From IMG/VR virus record IMGVR_UViG_3300024264_002160, positions 1 to 58,963 of that record: a DNA stretch of 58,963 bases; one strand, written 5' to 3'. Positions 28,178 through 37,270 of this stretch are shown one piece after another. Numbering within the stretch: position 1 is the stretch's first letter; every line of letters starts with the position of its first letter. Below the pieces are notes generated by a model, which saw only the letters and a list, made by a program, of their open reading frames with translations, was not told the DNA's origin and made no database searches. The DNA comes from a virus. Position numbers and translations under genes: made by a program.

Positions 28178-29387
28178 ATTGTACAATCCTAATTGTGCTA
28201 TTATTTGTGGTAAAATTCCTCCATGGGTCTACAACCACACTGTTATCCGGAATTTTGCAATATAGTTTATCTTGTGTATGTTTATTGGCATAGTTGTATG
28301 TTGTACTTGCACTGTGAGCAAGCATCATAATAACTGGGTCAGTGGGCACAAAGTTATCACCAGTTAACGGATCTATATAATTAGGGATAACTCCCAGTTC
28401 CTGCAAGTAATGCCCCACTAGTAAACTGTAGCTGCCATCTAAATAAGAAACATCTGGCTTATATGATTTGCCATGTATACAAATACTATAATTATTTTCT
28501 TTAGCTAAATCAGCTAATTTTACTGCCATATTTTTTGCTTGAATTTCTCTTGCATTCATTATACTATCAAATAAATCGTAACCCAAATCTAGCTCTTGTG
28601 CCATATAACGAAGTGCAATGTTATCACGTGGATGACATCCGCCTCCATCACCCATGCCTGCTTTCATGTATTGTGGCCCCATAATACGCATTGTACTGTT
28701 TGCAAGTGCATCAGTCACAACATCAACATTGATGTTACCTTGCTTTTCTGCTACGTCTTGGATCATATTAACAAGCCCAATCTTAGCACTAATAAATGTG
28801 TTGTAGAATACTTTGATACATTCACACTCGTCCCATGTACCGATAACATATCGAGGTTGGTTTTCCATAATAGTTTTATAAAAGTCAACCAGCTCTTTAG
28901 CATCACCAGTTTCACTTCCATCTGCTGTGCCTATCATAACCATTTCAGGATTGACCATATCCCATGCAACACTTCCCATTGCAATCAAATAAGGATTGTA
29001 TACAAAGCGTGTGTTGGTAACTAAATCTACAAATTGATTTCTAGTAGTACCAGGCAGTACAGTACTGATAAGCACTAGTAATTGGCTGTCGTTCATGTGC
29101 TTGTTTGCCTCAGCCAATACTTCCTTAACTATGTCATAATTAAAGTCCCGTGGGTCTAAGTGAGCTGTTGGCGCTCTTCCATCATAATTTGGGTCGTGTG
29201 GAGTAGGCACTGCCACAAATACTATATCTCTATCTTTAACACAGCTAGCAATGTCATGATACATAGTAACATGTTTGCTGTGCTGATTAACAACATCATA
29301 TCCACTAACATCATGGCCTTTTTGTGCAATTGCTTCTGCGCACGGCATTCCTAATTTACCGGTACCAATAAATCCTATTTTGTTCAT
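28161..29387 (-). CDS. UDP-glucose/UDP-sugar 6-dehydrogenase family protein
   Basis: 408 residues from ATG 29387 (AGGAT upstream). A longer reading to 29453 runs through the promoter and is rejected. The NAD site is IGFIGTGKLG (GxGxxG at 8-13). The catalytic region has N196/K202 in FYNTFISAKIG and C251 in GDGGGCHPRDN, matching the GxGGxCxxKD motif with R for K. The product would be a uronic acid or related nucleotide sugar for glycan synthesis. First gene of the minus-strand trio driven by TATAAATA at 29414-29421. Confidence 0.85.
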   Translation of the reverse strand: MNKIGFIGTGKLGMPCAEAIAQKGHDVSGYDVVNQHSKHVTMYHDIASCVKDRDIVFVAVPTPHDPNYDGRAPTAHLDPRDFNYDIVKEVLAEANKHMNDSQLLVLISTVLPGTTRNQFVDLVTNTRFVYNPYLIAMGSVAWDMVNPEMVMIGTADGSETGDAKELVDFYKTIMENQPRYVIGTWDECECIKVFYNTFISAKIGLVNMIQDVAEKQGNINVDVVTDALANSTMRIMGPQYMKAGMGDGGGCHPRDNIALRYMAQELDLGYDLFDSIMNAREIQAKNMAVKLADLAKENNYSICIHGKSYKPDVSYLDGSYSLLVGHYLQELGVIPNYIDPLTGDNFVPTDPVIMMLAHSASTTYNYANKHTQDKLYCKIPDNSVVVDPWRNFTTNNSTIRIVQYGNTR

Positions 29388-29413
29388 GTTTAATCCTATA
29401 TTAACTACATACT

Positions 29414-29421
29414 TATTTATA
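29414..29421 (-). promoter_or_regulatory. T4-type late promoter TATAAATA (minus strand)
   Basis: Exact octamer on the minus strand, within TATAAATAAGTATG. Predicted start near 29408, giving a 21-base leader with AGGAT before the ATG at 29387. Confidence 0.7.
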
Positions 29422-29435
29422 TAATTACAAATGTA

Positions 29436-29443
29436 GATAAATA
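29436..29443 (+). promoter_or_regulatory. Late-promoter-like GATAAATA
   Basis: One mismatch from TATAAATA, on the plus strand of the same divergent gap. Predicted start near 29449. The ribosome binding site TAGGAG at 29461-29466 precedes the ATG at 29476. Confidence 0.5.
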
Positions 29444-29475
29444 TAGTTAACAAATCAACATAGGAGATTCATATT

Positions 29476-30495
29476 ATGAATACAGTAAAATTAACATACG
29501 CTTCTGGCAATGAAAGTATTTCTTTAGACTATACTTTGCAAACAGGATACACCGTTGTACACAAATGGTTAGCAATATGGAAAGAATATTATGAGCGCAG
29601 AGAGCACCAACCTACTTTTATTATTAATAGTGAATGCCCATCTACAGTATTACCGATAGCAGACTATCATGATATAGTATTGGAAAATTGTCAAAAATTA
29701 GTAACAGACTACAATAAAACACTGCCCGAAGGTTGGGATAGTGTTCCATATGAACAAACTTTGCTTAATGTAATACATGACAAATTTGCTGCTGAATGTA
29801 TAGAGCTGGGAGAACTATCTGAGGGCGATTATGATCCTGAGTTACTCGCACTATTAAGAGAGCTAAATCATAATATACACACATTAGAAGGTGCAATAAA
29901 CAACAACGGCACACTACAAAATTATGCGAGAAGTGTATTATTAGAGCCATGGCATGTTGTACATAGTGATCAATCTGCAGAAGATTGGCCTAAATCAGCA
30001 GCGCTTTTAACTCAACAAGACCAAGATGCAAAATCAAGTGGCTTCTCACACAGGCACTGTTTGTTTTTAGCATATGCAACCTTGGGCAAGGACATTGAAA
30101 TGATTTTACAAGACAATCATTTAGATCTAATAACTGCAAACAATGTAGAGCCAAAAAGATCAGTAAGTCCATGGTTTACATTTAATATTCCAGCTGAAGG
30201 AGTAACAGCAGAACGTGAATCAGAATTAACACATAGTCGTTTGGAATGGTATAAAGAGAAATCTCAAGAACATGATTTAGTGGGTACTTATAGCGTAGAC
30301 ATTAATGACTGGATTCACACACCTGGTCGCCACATATTGGCTATCAATGAATCAGGCAATGCAGACGACTTTGATTGGTTTATAGAAAGAGCACATACAT
30401 GTAAGATTGTTAAGATAGATTTTGATACAGAAATTTTAAATGCATCGGTTGTTTATGACGAAGATACAGAAACTTATAGTTGGTCTAACGACTAA
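29476..30495 (+). CDS. Unknown phage protein
   Basis: 339 residues, ATG 29476 with TAGGAG upstream and a late-like promoter. It is acidic and mainly helical in the middle, rich in Glu/Asp/His/Trp, with no Cys cluster, P-loop or Rossmann motif. A short SHRHCLFLAYATLG segment at about residue 191 and WIHTPGRHILAINESG at about 276 are the most distinctive stretches. It stands alone between a divergent promoter and a convergent methyltransferase, overlapping the latter by 11 bases. I do not recognise the family. Confidence 0.6.
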   Translation: MNTVKLTYASGNESISLDYTLQTGYTVVHKWLAIWKEYYERREHQPTFIINSECPSTVLPIADYHDIVLENCQKLVTDYNKTLPEGWDSVPYEQTLLNVIHDKFAAECIELGELSEGDYDPELLALLRELNHNIHTLEGAINNNGTLQNYARSVLLEPWHVVHSDQSAEDWPKSAALLTQQDQDAKSSGFSHRHCLFLAYATLGKDIEMILQDNHLDLITANNVEPKRSVSPWFTFNIPAEGVTAERESELTHSRLEWYKEKSQEHDLVGTYSVDINDWIHTPGRHILAINESGNADDFDWFIERAHTCKIVKIDFDTEILNASVVYDEDTETYSWSND

Positions 30496-31141
30496 AGTGC
30501 GCTCTAACTTGAATCATATTTGGATCAGAAGCGTCTGCTGGTAACCCAGAAAATTTCCAAGTTTGCCGTTTTTTAGCAGACGTCTTCCATCCATGATATT
30601 CAAATAGCATACGACAGATCCCCCAACTTGGTTGCCCTGTTGGCATTTGTGATTGCTGGCCATCTGACCATGTTGCCCATTTACTGTCAATTGGTTCAAG
30701 TTGCCATTCCATTATTAAATCTTCATGGTGTGTGGTTTTGGTTTCAAATATAATATGTTTAGCACTTGAATTACTAAGCATTTTGACAATGTCAAAATGA
30801 TTCCTTGCATGATAAAAATGTCCGTGATAAATTATTATATCAAAATTTTGCATATCTATCAGCTGTTGGCTTTTTTGCAATTCATTAGCGTCAAAAAACT
30901 TCCACACATGGTTGTTGGATTTAATATAATCAACGTTAACCCCCTGCGTATCTATCCAGTCATTGAATGTCTCCGGTCTAACATCTGTAAATGTAACATG
31001 TTTTGCACCATGTTCAAGTGCGTACAGTCCATTCATACCAGTACCACAGCAAAAGTCCAGAACCTTTGCACCTGACACTATTGGTTTTAAATTTTTTTCT
31101 AAAAACTCAAGTCTATTAGACGGCTGTTGCCACAATGTCAT
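30485..31141 (-). CDS. Class I SAM-dependent methyltransferase
   Basis: 218 residues. Motif I is clear as KVLDFCCGTGMNG (about residues 26-38), followed by an acidic end to strand 2 in VTFTDVRPE and motif IV-like FDIIIYHGHFYH. It is a small soluble methyltransferase; the target (protein, sugar or metabolite) cannot be told. It overlaps the 3' end of the upstream minus-strand radical SAM gene by 26 bases, so the two are probably made from one transcript, and meets the plus-strand gene at 29476 tail to tail. Confidence 0.8.
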   Translation of the reverse strand: MTLWQQPSNRLEFLEKNLKPIVSGAKVLDFCCGTGMNGLYALEHGAKHVTFTDVRPETFNDWIDTQGVNVDYIKSNNHVWKFFDANELQKSQQLIDMQNFDIIIYHGHFYHARNHFDIVKMLSNSSAKHIIFETKTTHHEDLIMEWQLEPIDSKWATWSDGQQSQMPTGQPSWGICRMLFEYHGWKTSAKKRQTWKFSGLPADASDPNMIQVRAHFSR

Positions 31142-32987
31142 TTATCCATCCTTTATTCTTTCGTGCAAAGTTCATAAATGCAACCCAGTCTTTATCAAAT
31201 CTATCTTCTATTGCATTATTAGTTATTGTATACTGCACTTTTTGGGATGTCAACGGCGCATTGTTGACAATATACTCGTATAAATTATTATTACATGTTA
31301 AGGTGTGCATTCCGTTTTCTGGTTGTCGTTGTATTTTTTCTTGCAAGTCCAAAACTTGACTTAATTGTGGATCAAACTCATTTAACATACTATTAGCAAC
31401 TTCATACACCTCTTTAAAAAACTTAGCTCTGCGGTACTGGCCAATATCTACTAATACTTCACCATATACAAATCCTGCTATAAAGTATTGAAATTCTAAA
31501 TCTTGTGCATGCTTACTCCATTTTTGTAAATGTGGATAATAGACACTATCTTCGTCATTTAAAAATGTTTCTAGCATTGCCTCGTAAAAATCTTGTTGTG
31601 GAATATTATGATATTGTTCCATGTATCTACTTACTAGATGTGTAAACCCATTTGCTTCAAGTTTGTTTGTGAGCCAGGTCCACAACCATACACGGCTCAT
31701 TGTTTCTTCATCCATGGTACGAGTAGCAACAACCATGTCCTGCCATTCTGTTACATAATTACTAAAATAACTCTTTACAGTTTTTGTTTTTATACCATAC
31801 TGTTCTTTATACTTGGGGTTATTCATTTCACTATTTTGCAACAGTGCTAGTGGATAACTCTCGACAATAAAATCGTCTTTAAGCAGTTCGCAAATACCAG
31901 TTTTCCAACTCTCATATGTTTCTTCTGGCAATCCAACAATCATTTCTGTATTAACATTGATGCCTATTTTACGTGCATCATCTACAATGTTGTCCAATTG
32001 CGCACCATTTAAGTTTGTGCGTTTAATGGCTTTAAGCACATCAGGGTTCATACTTTGTAAACTGGCAGTAAATCTACGCATCATACCAGCATTTAATAAT
32101 TTACTTGCCATCTCTACTGTTGCTTGATTGTTATTTTTATTCCAGTTTGTATCAAATATTTCTGGGAACCCATATTTTTTCTTTGTGGCAATAAGCATAT
32201 CAGTAATAGCCATATCACGTTCTTTAAATATACCAAAGTTAGCATCTGTATTGTTTATATATTCAATCTTATTATCAGCGAACCATTTAACTTCTGCTTC
32301 AATTCTTGTTATATCGAACTTCTTAACTTTACTAAATGTAGTACCTCCCCAATCACAGAATGTACACATGAATGGACACCCTCTGTTAGTTTCAATAATG
32401 CCATTGAGTGTCATATCACTGCGTCCATTGTATTTTTTAACAATGTCGTCAAACAATCCAGTTAAGTAAGGACTGGGAACGTCTGTTAAGTCACTAACTC
32501 TTACACTGGGACCTGTTGTAATACGTTTACCATTTTGATTTATACTGATACCAGGCACTTGGGTTTCATCCCGTTCGCCTATAAAGCTCTTGAGTAGTCC
32601 ACTAAAACTAATCTCTCCCTCCTGGTGTATAAGGTAGTCAATATACGGTTTGTCTTCAAAATACATTATATCACTGTCGGGTGCGTTGGCACCGCCTACA
32701 ATAATTTTACATTCAGGCCAACGTGCTTTAACCTTACGAGCAAACTCCTCATTGTAGTTGGTATTCCATATGTAACTACTGAGTCCCAGTACTGCAGGTT
32801 CTTCCATATTGTCCACTATATTATCAATATCTTCTTTAACAAAATATAGTCCTTTAAGTTGATAGTTTTCATGTAATATTGGGATAGCATCAGCATAACT
32901 CCACACTACACCTACACTATAAGGGAAATAGTAATATTTTGATCCTGGCAATTCTAGACTCATCTGACTCAGGTAAACGTTTTTCAT
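31116..32987 (-). CDS. B12-binding-type radical SAM protein
   Basis: 623 residues. The N-terminal 140 residues form a Rossmann-like, cobalamin-binding-type domain (LGLSSYIWN and CKIIVGGANAPD), without an evident D-x-H-x-x-G. The radical SAM motif follows as TNRGC204-x3-C208-x2-C211 and DWGG. The barrel continues to about residue 420, then a helical C-terminal extension of about 200 residues. The order matches class B (cobalamin-associated) radical SAM methylases and relatives. AGGAAAA lies before the ATG, with CATAAATA upstream at 33024-33031. It is the only member of its class here. Confidence 0.88.
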   Translation of the reverse strand: MKNVYLSQMSLELPGSKYYYFPYSVGVVWSYADAIPILHENYQLKGLYFVKEDIDNIVDNMEEPAVLGLSSYIWNTNYNEEFARKVKARWPECKIIVGGANAPDSDIMYFEDKPYIDYLIHQEGEISFSGLLKSFIGERDETQVPGISINQNGKRITTGPSVRVSDLTDVPSPYLTGLFDDIVKKYNGRSDMTLNGIIETNRGCPFMCTFCDWGGTTFSKVKKFDITRIEAEVKWFADNKIEYINNTDANFGIFKERDMAITDMLIATKKKYGFPEIFDTNWNKNNNQATVEMASKLLNAGMMRRFTASLQSMNPDVLKAIKRTNLNGAQLDNIVDDARKIGINVNTEMIVGLPEETYESWKTGICELLKDDFIVESYPLALLQNSEMNNPKYKEQYGIKTKTVKSYFSNYVTEWQDMVVATRTMDEETMSRVWLWTWLTNKLEANGFTHLVSRYMEQYHNIPQQDFYEAMLETFLNDEDSVYYPHLQKWSKHAQDLEFQYFIAGFVYGEVLVDIGQYRRAKFFKEVYEVANSMLNEFDPQLSQVLDLQEKIQRQPENGMHTLTCNNNLYEYIVNNAPLTSQKVQYTITNNAIEDRFDKDWVAFMNFARKNKGWINDIVATAV

Positions 32988-33014
32988 GTTGTAATTTTCC
33001 TAATAATATGTTAT

Positions 33015-33022
33015 TATAAATA
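33015..33022 (+). promoter_or_regulatory. T4-type late promoter TATAAATA, half of a divergent palindrome
   Basis: Exact octamer. Predicted start near 33028, which leaves a 25-base leader before ATG 33053. Together with the minus-strand element it forms a perfect inverted repeat, ATAAATA-C-TATTTAT (33016-33030). Confidence 0.7.
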
Positions 33023-33023
33023 C

Positions 33024-33031
33024 TATTTATG
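33024..33031 (-). promoter_or_regulatory. Late-promoter-like CATAAATA (minus strand), other half of the palindrome
   Basis: One mismatch from the octamer. Predicted start near 33018, giving a 31-base leader before the minus-strand ATG at 32987, with AGGAAAA in between. Confidence 0.55.
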
Positions 33032-33052
33032 ACACCAGTAGAAAGCGACCAT

Positions 33053-34540
33053 ATGATTATATGGGGATGGACAGGCTTGAGCCATGATGCTAGCCTATCA
33101 GTATTCAGTAAATCAGATAATTTAAAACTATTGTGGAGTGCTCACAGCGAGCGTTACACTAGAGTTAAAAATGATGCTGAGCTTAATACTGATATGTTAC
33201 AAGAGGCATTACAGTGGGGCGATCCACAGCGTGTATACTATTATGAAAATCCACTGTGGAAAAAAACTAGACAACTATATGCTGGACAATATGACCAGTT
33301 AACAAGCATGTCACCAACTAAACATATGAGAAACTTTTATACAGATGCACCACGCAGTCAGTATACTTCGCACCACCATAGTCATGCGGCGGCTGGGTAT
33401 TATACTGCGCCGTTCAATAATACTGCGGTGCTTGTTATTGATAGCATAGGTGAATGGAATACCACTAGCATTTGGACCGGTCGAGATAATAAACTAAAGC
33501 GCAAGTGGAGTCAAAACTATCCACACAGTGTGGGGATCTGGTACAGTGCTATGACACAACGTATAGGACTAAAGCCACAGGAACACGAATACATCCTCAT
33601 GGGTATGGCGGCTATAGGTGATCCCAGCAAGTATTATGATCTTATTAAACATGACTTTATTAAAAAGATGCCTAGTTTAAAAGATCCACGTACACTATTC
33701 AAGCGTAACTGTCACAGAGGATGTTTGGACTGGCGTACTGCCTTGAATAGTGAACAAGACTATGCTGACATTGCTGCCGCTACCCAACTTATATATGAAG
33801 AAATATTAAATATATTATTAATGTCTGCTCAGGCATTGACAAACCAAGAAAACATTGTTATAATGGGTGGGTGTGCATTAAATTGTGTAGCAAATAGTCT
33901 AGCACACAAATATTTTAAAGACGTGTGGATTATGCCAAATCCAGGCGATGCAGGAAGTAGTATAGGGTGTGTGTTGGCACATGAACAAACACATATTAAG
34001 TTTGCGTCAGCATATCTAGGACATAATATACAAGGAGAATATCCAGTTAACGATGTTATTCAACAACTTAAGAAGCATAAAATTGCGGCAGTAGCTGCTG
34101 GGCCAGCAGAGTTTGGACCACGTAGTTTGGGCAATCGTAGTATTTTAGCTGATCCAAGAGGCAGTGATGTTAAAGATAGAGTCAATAAATTAAAAAAACG
34201 AGAACTATTCAGGCCATTCGCACCAGCAATACTTGCTGAACATGCTGATGATTACTTTCAAGGAGTTACTGGTCCTTATATGCAATATACAGCAAAGTGT
34301 AAACAACCTGATAAATTCCCTGCTATTATACACTTGGATGGTACTAGTCGAGTACAGGCTGTATCTAAAGACGATACCAGCGGATTTAGAACACTATTAG
34401 AAACTTGGTATGCAGAAACTGGTTGTCCAATGTTGCTCAACACTAGTCTTAACATAAGGGGCGAGCCATTGGTAAATACAAGACAGGATGCTACACGCTG
34501 GACTAAAAACTATGGAGTACAGGTATGTTTACCCAAATAA
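33053..34540 (+). CDS. Carbamoyltransferase, NodU/CmcH/TobZ family
   Basis: 495 residues from ATG 33053. The ATG at 33029 would sit at the predicted transcription start and adds eight residues foreign to the family; MIIWGWTGLSHDASL is the expected opening. Family motifs are HHHSHAAAG (107-115), the MGGCALNCVAN strand-turn (about 271-281) and GPAEFGPRSLGNRSILADPR (about 350-369), which contains the carbamoyl-adenylate region. It transfers carbamoyl from carbamoyl phosphate via carbamoyl-AMP to a hydroxyl, typically on a sugar or antibiotic. It is somewhat shorter than bacterial relatives. Acceptor unknown. Confidence 0.9.
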   Translation: MIIWGWTGLSHDASLSVFSKSDNLKLLWSAHSERYTRVKNDAELNTDMLQEALQWGDPQRVYYYENPLWKKTRQLYAGQYDQLTSMSPTKHMRNFYTDAPRSQYTSHHHSHAAAGYYTAPFNNTAVLVIDSIGEWNTTSIWTGRDNKLKRKWSQNYPHSVGIWYSAMTQRIGLKPQEHEYILMGMAAIGDPSKYYDLIKHDFIKKMPSLKDPRTLFKRNCHRGCLDWRTALNSEQDYADIAAATQLIYEEILNILLMSAQALTNQENIVIMGGCALNCVANSLAHKYFKDVWIMPNPGDAGSSIGCVLAHEQTHIKFASAYLGHNIQGEYPVNDVIQQLKKHKIAAVAAGPAEFGPRSLGNRSILADPRGSDVKDRVNKLKKRELFRPFAPAILAEHADDYFQGVTGPYMQYTAKCKQPDKFPAIIHLDGTSRVQAVSKDDTSGFRTLLETWYAETGCPMLLNTSLNIRGEPLVNTRQDATRWTKNYGVQVCLPK

Positions 34541-34641
34541 AAAATTTCCTATTATGGCCATATCGAAAGATACGTGCCCACTATGCCTTGAAGCGTAAAT
34601 TAAAAAGTTTACGTGATCGTGACCCTTTTATATACAAGTGA
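34525..34641 (+). CDS. Small basic 38-residue protein
   Basis: ATG 34525 to TGA 34641, overlapping the carbamoyltransferase end by 16 bases and stopping seven bases before the next ATG. It opens with a short amphipathic stretch (MFTQIKNFLLWPYRKIRAHY) followed by a Lys/Arg-rich helix and a D-P-F-I-Y-K end. It fills an otherwise empty 108-base gap. The layout is like that of short membrane-peripheral or partner proteins. I recall similar tiny ORFs beside tailoring genes in marine phages but cannot name a family. Confidence 0.65.
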   Translation: MFTQIKNFLLWPYRKIRAHYALKRKLKSLRDRDPFIYK

Positions 34642-34648
34642 GATCTAA

Positions 34649-35356
34649 ATGTTAGACGTTATATTTTTAAGCTATGATGAACCCACAGCAGACGAAAACT
34701 TTGAACTACTACAACTGTTTGCTCCACATGCAAAGCGTGTACACGGTGTTGATGGTATCTTAAACGCACATAAAGAATGTGCAAAAGCAAGTTCAACCAA
34801 TTACTTTTATGTAGTTGATGCAGATGCCATTATAGACGAATTATTTACATTTAAGTTTAATCCTAGTAATCAAAAGGAAGTTTACCCTGGTGTGACTGAA
34901 GACAAATGCGTATACACCTGGCGTAGTTTAAACCCAGTAAACAAATTGGTGTATGGTTATGGTGCAGTTAAACTATTTCCCAAGCGTCAGTTACTGGAAT
35001 CTGAAGAATTTAAAGTAGACATGACCACTACTATTGGTTGCCCATTTGTTCCCAAGTTTCAGATCAGTAACATCACAGCATTTAATACAGATCCTTTTAG
35101 TACGTGGAAGGGTGCGTTTAGAGAAACAACTAAACTAGCGTCCAGTATAATTCCAAATGGCGATAATACTGACAACGAGTATAGACTTAAAATCTGGTGT
35201 GAGCGTGGAATTAAAGCTGATTTTGGTGAATATAGTATTATGGGTGCTCAACAAGGTAGAGATTTCGGCAATTACTATCGAAACAAGCCACAAACTCTGC
35301 ATTTAATCAATGATTACAAATGGTTACGGGAGAAATTTGATGAGTCAACAGCGTAA
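34649..35356 (+). CDS. Phage glycosyltransferase-like protein (SYDEP family)
   Basis: 235 residues, a shorter paralogue of the gene at 14202. It opens VIFLSYDEPTADENF, has the D-x-D site in YVVDADAII (about residues 53-61), and shares NPVNKLVYGYGAVKL. The C-terminal 90 residues present in the 14202 protein are missing, so it is either a compact form or a truncated copy. The core motifs are intact. Its 3' end overlaps the next gene by 17 bases. Confidence 0.62.
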   Translation: MLDVIFLSYDEPTADENFELLQLFAPHAKRVHGVDGILNAHKECAKASSTNYFYVVDADAIIDELFTFKFNPSNQKEVYPGVTEDKCVYTWRSLNPVNKLVYGYGAVKLFPKRQLLESEEFKVDMTTTIGCPFVPKFQISNITAFNTDPFSTWKGAFRETTKLASSIIPNGDNTDNEYRLKIWCERGIKADFGEYSIMGAQQGRDFGNYYRNKPQTLHLINDYKWLREKFDESTA

Positions 35357-36311
35357 TAATGAACCAGAACTAAGTTCGGATGGATCGCATGTGGTCAATC
35401 ATGAACTGAGTACAAATTTACACTGGATGCACGGACTTGAAGAATACCTAGAATTTAATAATCATCCTGACATTAGAATATATCAAGATATTAAACGAGC
35501 CATACTGTATGGAAACATCTGGCATATTAAGCATTTATTGACAAGTGAAATACATCGTGGCTATACTGACTTAACTGACGATTTTCTTAATATCATACTA
35601 GCACACTACACTGGTTATGGGCACGTAAATCACCGTAAAGTTTTACAGTATATTGCACATTGTGTTGACAGTGAGTATATACGTAAAATGAGTAGTTGGA
35701 GTATTAAATGGCAACACCGAGCAAACCTCAATGATCACTTTAGTCGCGGACAAATGAAAAGTAAATGTTGGATGGTATCTGAATTGTCACAAATATATCA
35801 GGATGAATATCTGGGCACTGTGGCGCATTATGGCGGATGGTATGCAACAGTTGCACAAAACATATTTGAGAAGTTTAGAGTTAAGAATTATTACAATCTG
35901 GAAGTTGATCCTGACTGTATTGAGATCTCAGATGACTTTAATTATGAACAAACTGTTGGATGGAAGTTTAAAAGCACATTGCAAAACGTTAGTGACATTG
36001 TGTGGAAAGACAACAATAATTTTGATATAAAAATAAAAAACCTTACCAATGACACGATTACTACCAATGTCAAACCTGATCTTATTATCAATACCAGTTG
36101 TGAACACATGAATGAAGATTGGTTTAATAATATACCCACTGGTAAGGTGGTGTGTTTACAAACTAACGATTATTTTGATAACTCACAGCATGTAAATTGT
36201 TGTCGAGATTTAGCTGATGCTATTGCAAAATATCCAATGAGTGAAGTTTATTACAGTGGTGAAATTGATACACACTTGTATAAACGATTTATGATAATTG
36301 GTGAAAAGTAA
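35340..36311 (+). CDS. SAM-methyltransferase-like protein (FSRGQ family), copy 1
   Basis: 323 residues from ATG 35340 (GGGAG upstream). A conserved block FSRGQMKSK-x-W-M-V-SEL (about 134-149) precedes a Rossmann-like segment: HYGGWYATVAQNIFEK (nucleotide-binding glycine turn), then YNLEVDPDCIEIS, where an acidic residue ends strand 2. DLIINTSCEHM follows, and the protein ends in KRFMIIG. This order fits a class I methyltransferase with an atypical motif I. A diverged tandem paralogue follows directly. Substrate unknown. Confidence 0.6.
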   Translation: MSQQRNNEPELSSDGSHVVNHELSTNLHWMHGLEEYLEFNNHPDIRIYQDIKRAILYGNIWHIKHLLTSEIHRGYTDLTDDFLNIILAHYTGYGHVNHRKVLQYIAHCVDSEYIRKMSSWSIKWQHRANLNDHFSRGQMKSKCWMVSELSQIYQDEYLGTVAHYGGWYATVAQNIFEKFRVKNYYNLEVDPDCIEISDDFNYEQTVGWKFKSTLQNVSDIVWKDNNNFDIKIKNLTNDTITTNVKPDLIINTSCEHMNEDWFNNIPTGKVVCLQTNDYFDNSQHVNCCRDLADAIAKYPMSEVYYSGEIDTHLYKRFMIIGEK

Positions 36312-37270
36312 TGATGGACGATTTAACCCTGCGTGAACTACAAACTGAAATGGCGGTTACAACACATGAACTATTAGACCGTTACGAAATACTGTATCCA
36401 CAAATAGATGAGCTTGCTGATCTAAGACGTTCAGTTATTGATCAAGATTTAAGTAGTATATTCAGACTACTGCCCAATCATGTATCAGGCGATATTGAAG
36501 AACTACGCAAAGCAGTACTAGAACAAAATTTACACAGCATATTTAGATTAGTCGATGATGAAGATTTACGTAAATTAATATTAGAAGACAACACATGGAA
36601 ACTTTGGCCTATACTAGACAGTTATGTAGATACACAATTTACTAGTGCGTTTAAAAGTTTCTTTATAAACAATACAGTTATTGACACTGACTGTTTTAGT
36701 AGAGGACAACTACAAAGCAAACAATGGTTAGTAACTGAACTAGGAAACCTAGATGTCCAACTAGGCACAGTATTCCTGTGCGCTGGATGGTACGCTACAC
36801 TTGCTACAATGTTATTTGAAAGCGACATTAAAGTAGATAAAGTTAGATCTTTCGACATTGATCCTACTTGTGTAGACATTGCTGAAACATTCAACAAGCC
36901 GTGGTTTATGGAACAATGGCGATTCAAAAGTATTACACAAGATATAATGGATATAGATTATAACGAACATATGTGGCAGTTCTGGAGTAATGCCAATAAT
37001 CGAATGAGCTATCCAATCACGGACAGTCCTGATACAATTATAAATACAAGTTGTGAACACATTGAAAACTTTGCAGAATGGTATGCTAAGATACCAGATG
37101 GTAAACTAGTAATACTACAAAGTAATAACTTTTTTGATGTCCAGGAGCATATTAACTGTGTTAAAGACATTACTGAGTTTAGCAATATGGCACCTATGTC
37201 AAATACATTATACGCAGGCGATTTAGACTTGCCCAAATACAAAAGGTTTATGTTAATTGGATATAAGTGA
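36311..37270 (+). CDS. SAM-methyltransferase-like protein (FSRGQ family), copy 2
   Basis: 319 residues. The ATG overlaps the previous stop by one base (TAATG); a second ATG three bases on is equally possible. It shares with copy 1 the blocks FSRGQLQSKQWLVTEL, FLCAGWYATLATMLFE, SFDIDPTCVDIAE, TIINTSCEH and KRFMLIG. Its N-terminal 90 residues differ: they contain leucine-rich repeats of R-x-x-(V/I)-x-(D/E)-(Q/D)-x-L-x-S-I-F-R-L that look helical. The opening DLTLRELQTE recurs in the next small gene. Confidence 0.6.
   Translation: MMDDLTLRELQTEMAVTTHELLDRYEILYPQIDELADLRRSVIDQDLSSIFRLLPNHVSGDIEELRKAVLEQNLHSIFRLVDDEDLRKLILEDNTWKLWPILDSYVDTQFTSAFKSFFINNTVIDTDCFSRGQLQSKQWLVTELGNLDVQLGTVFLCAGWYATLATMLFESDIKVDKVRSFDIDPTCVDIAETFNKPWFMEQWRFKSITQDIMDIDYNEHMWQFWSNANNRMSYPITDSPDTIINTSCEHIENFAEWYAKIPDGKLVILQSNNFFDVQEHINCVKDITEFSNMAPMSNTLYAGDLDLPKYKRFMLIGYK

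Noticed and set aside
29388-29453. Longer N-terminus of the UDP-sugar dehydrogenase up to 29453
   Set aside because: It translates the promoter region into an Ile/Asn-rich stretch before the GxGxxG start; ATG 29387 has AGGAT upstream.
32124-32469. Plus-strand open frames opposite the B12-type radical SAM gene
   Set aside because: Two overlapping frames of low-complexity Ile/Phe/Ser-rich sequence opposite a clear enzyme; chance openings in AT-rich DNA.
33029-33031. ATG 33029 as carbamoyltransferase start
   Set aside because: It coincides with the predicted late transcription start and adds residues foreign to the family; ATG 33053 gives the expected opening.
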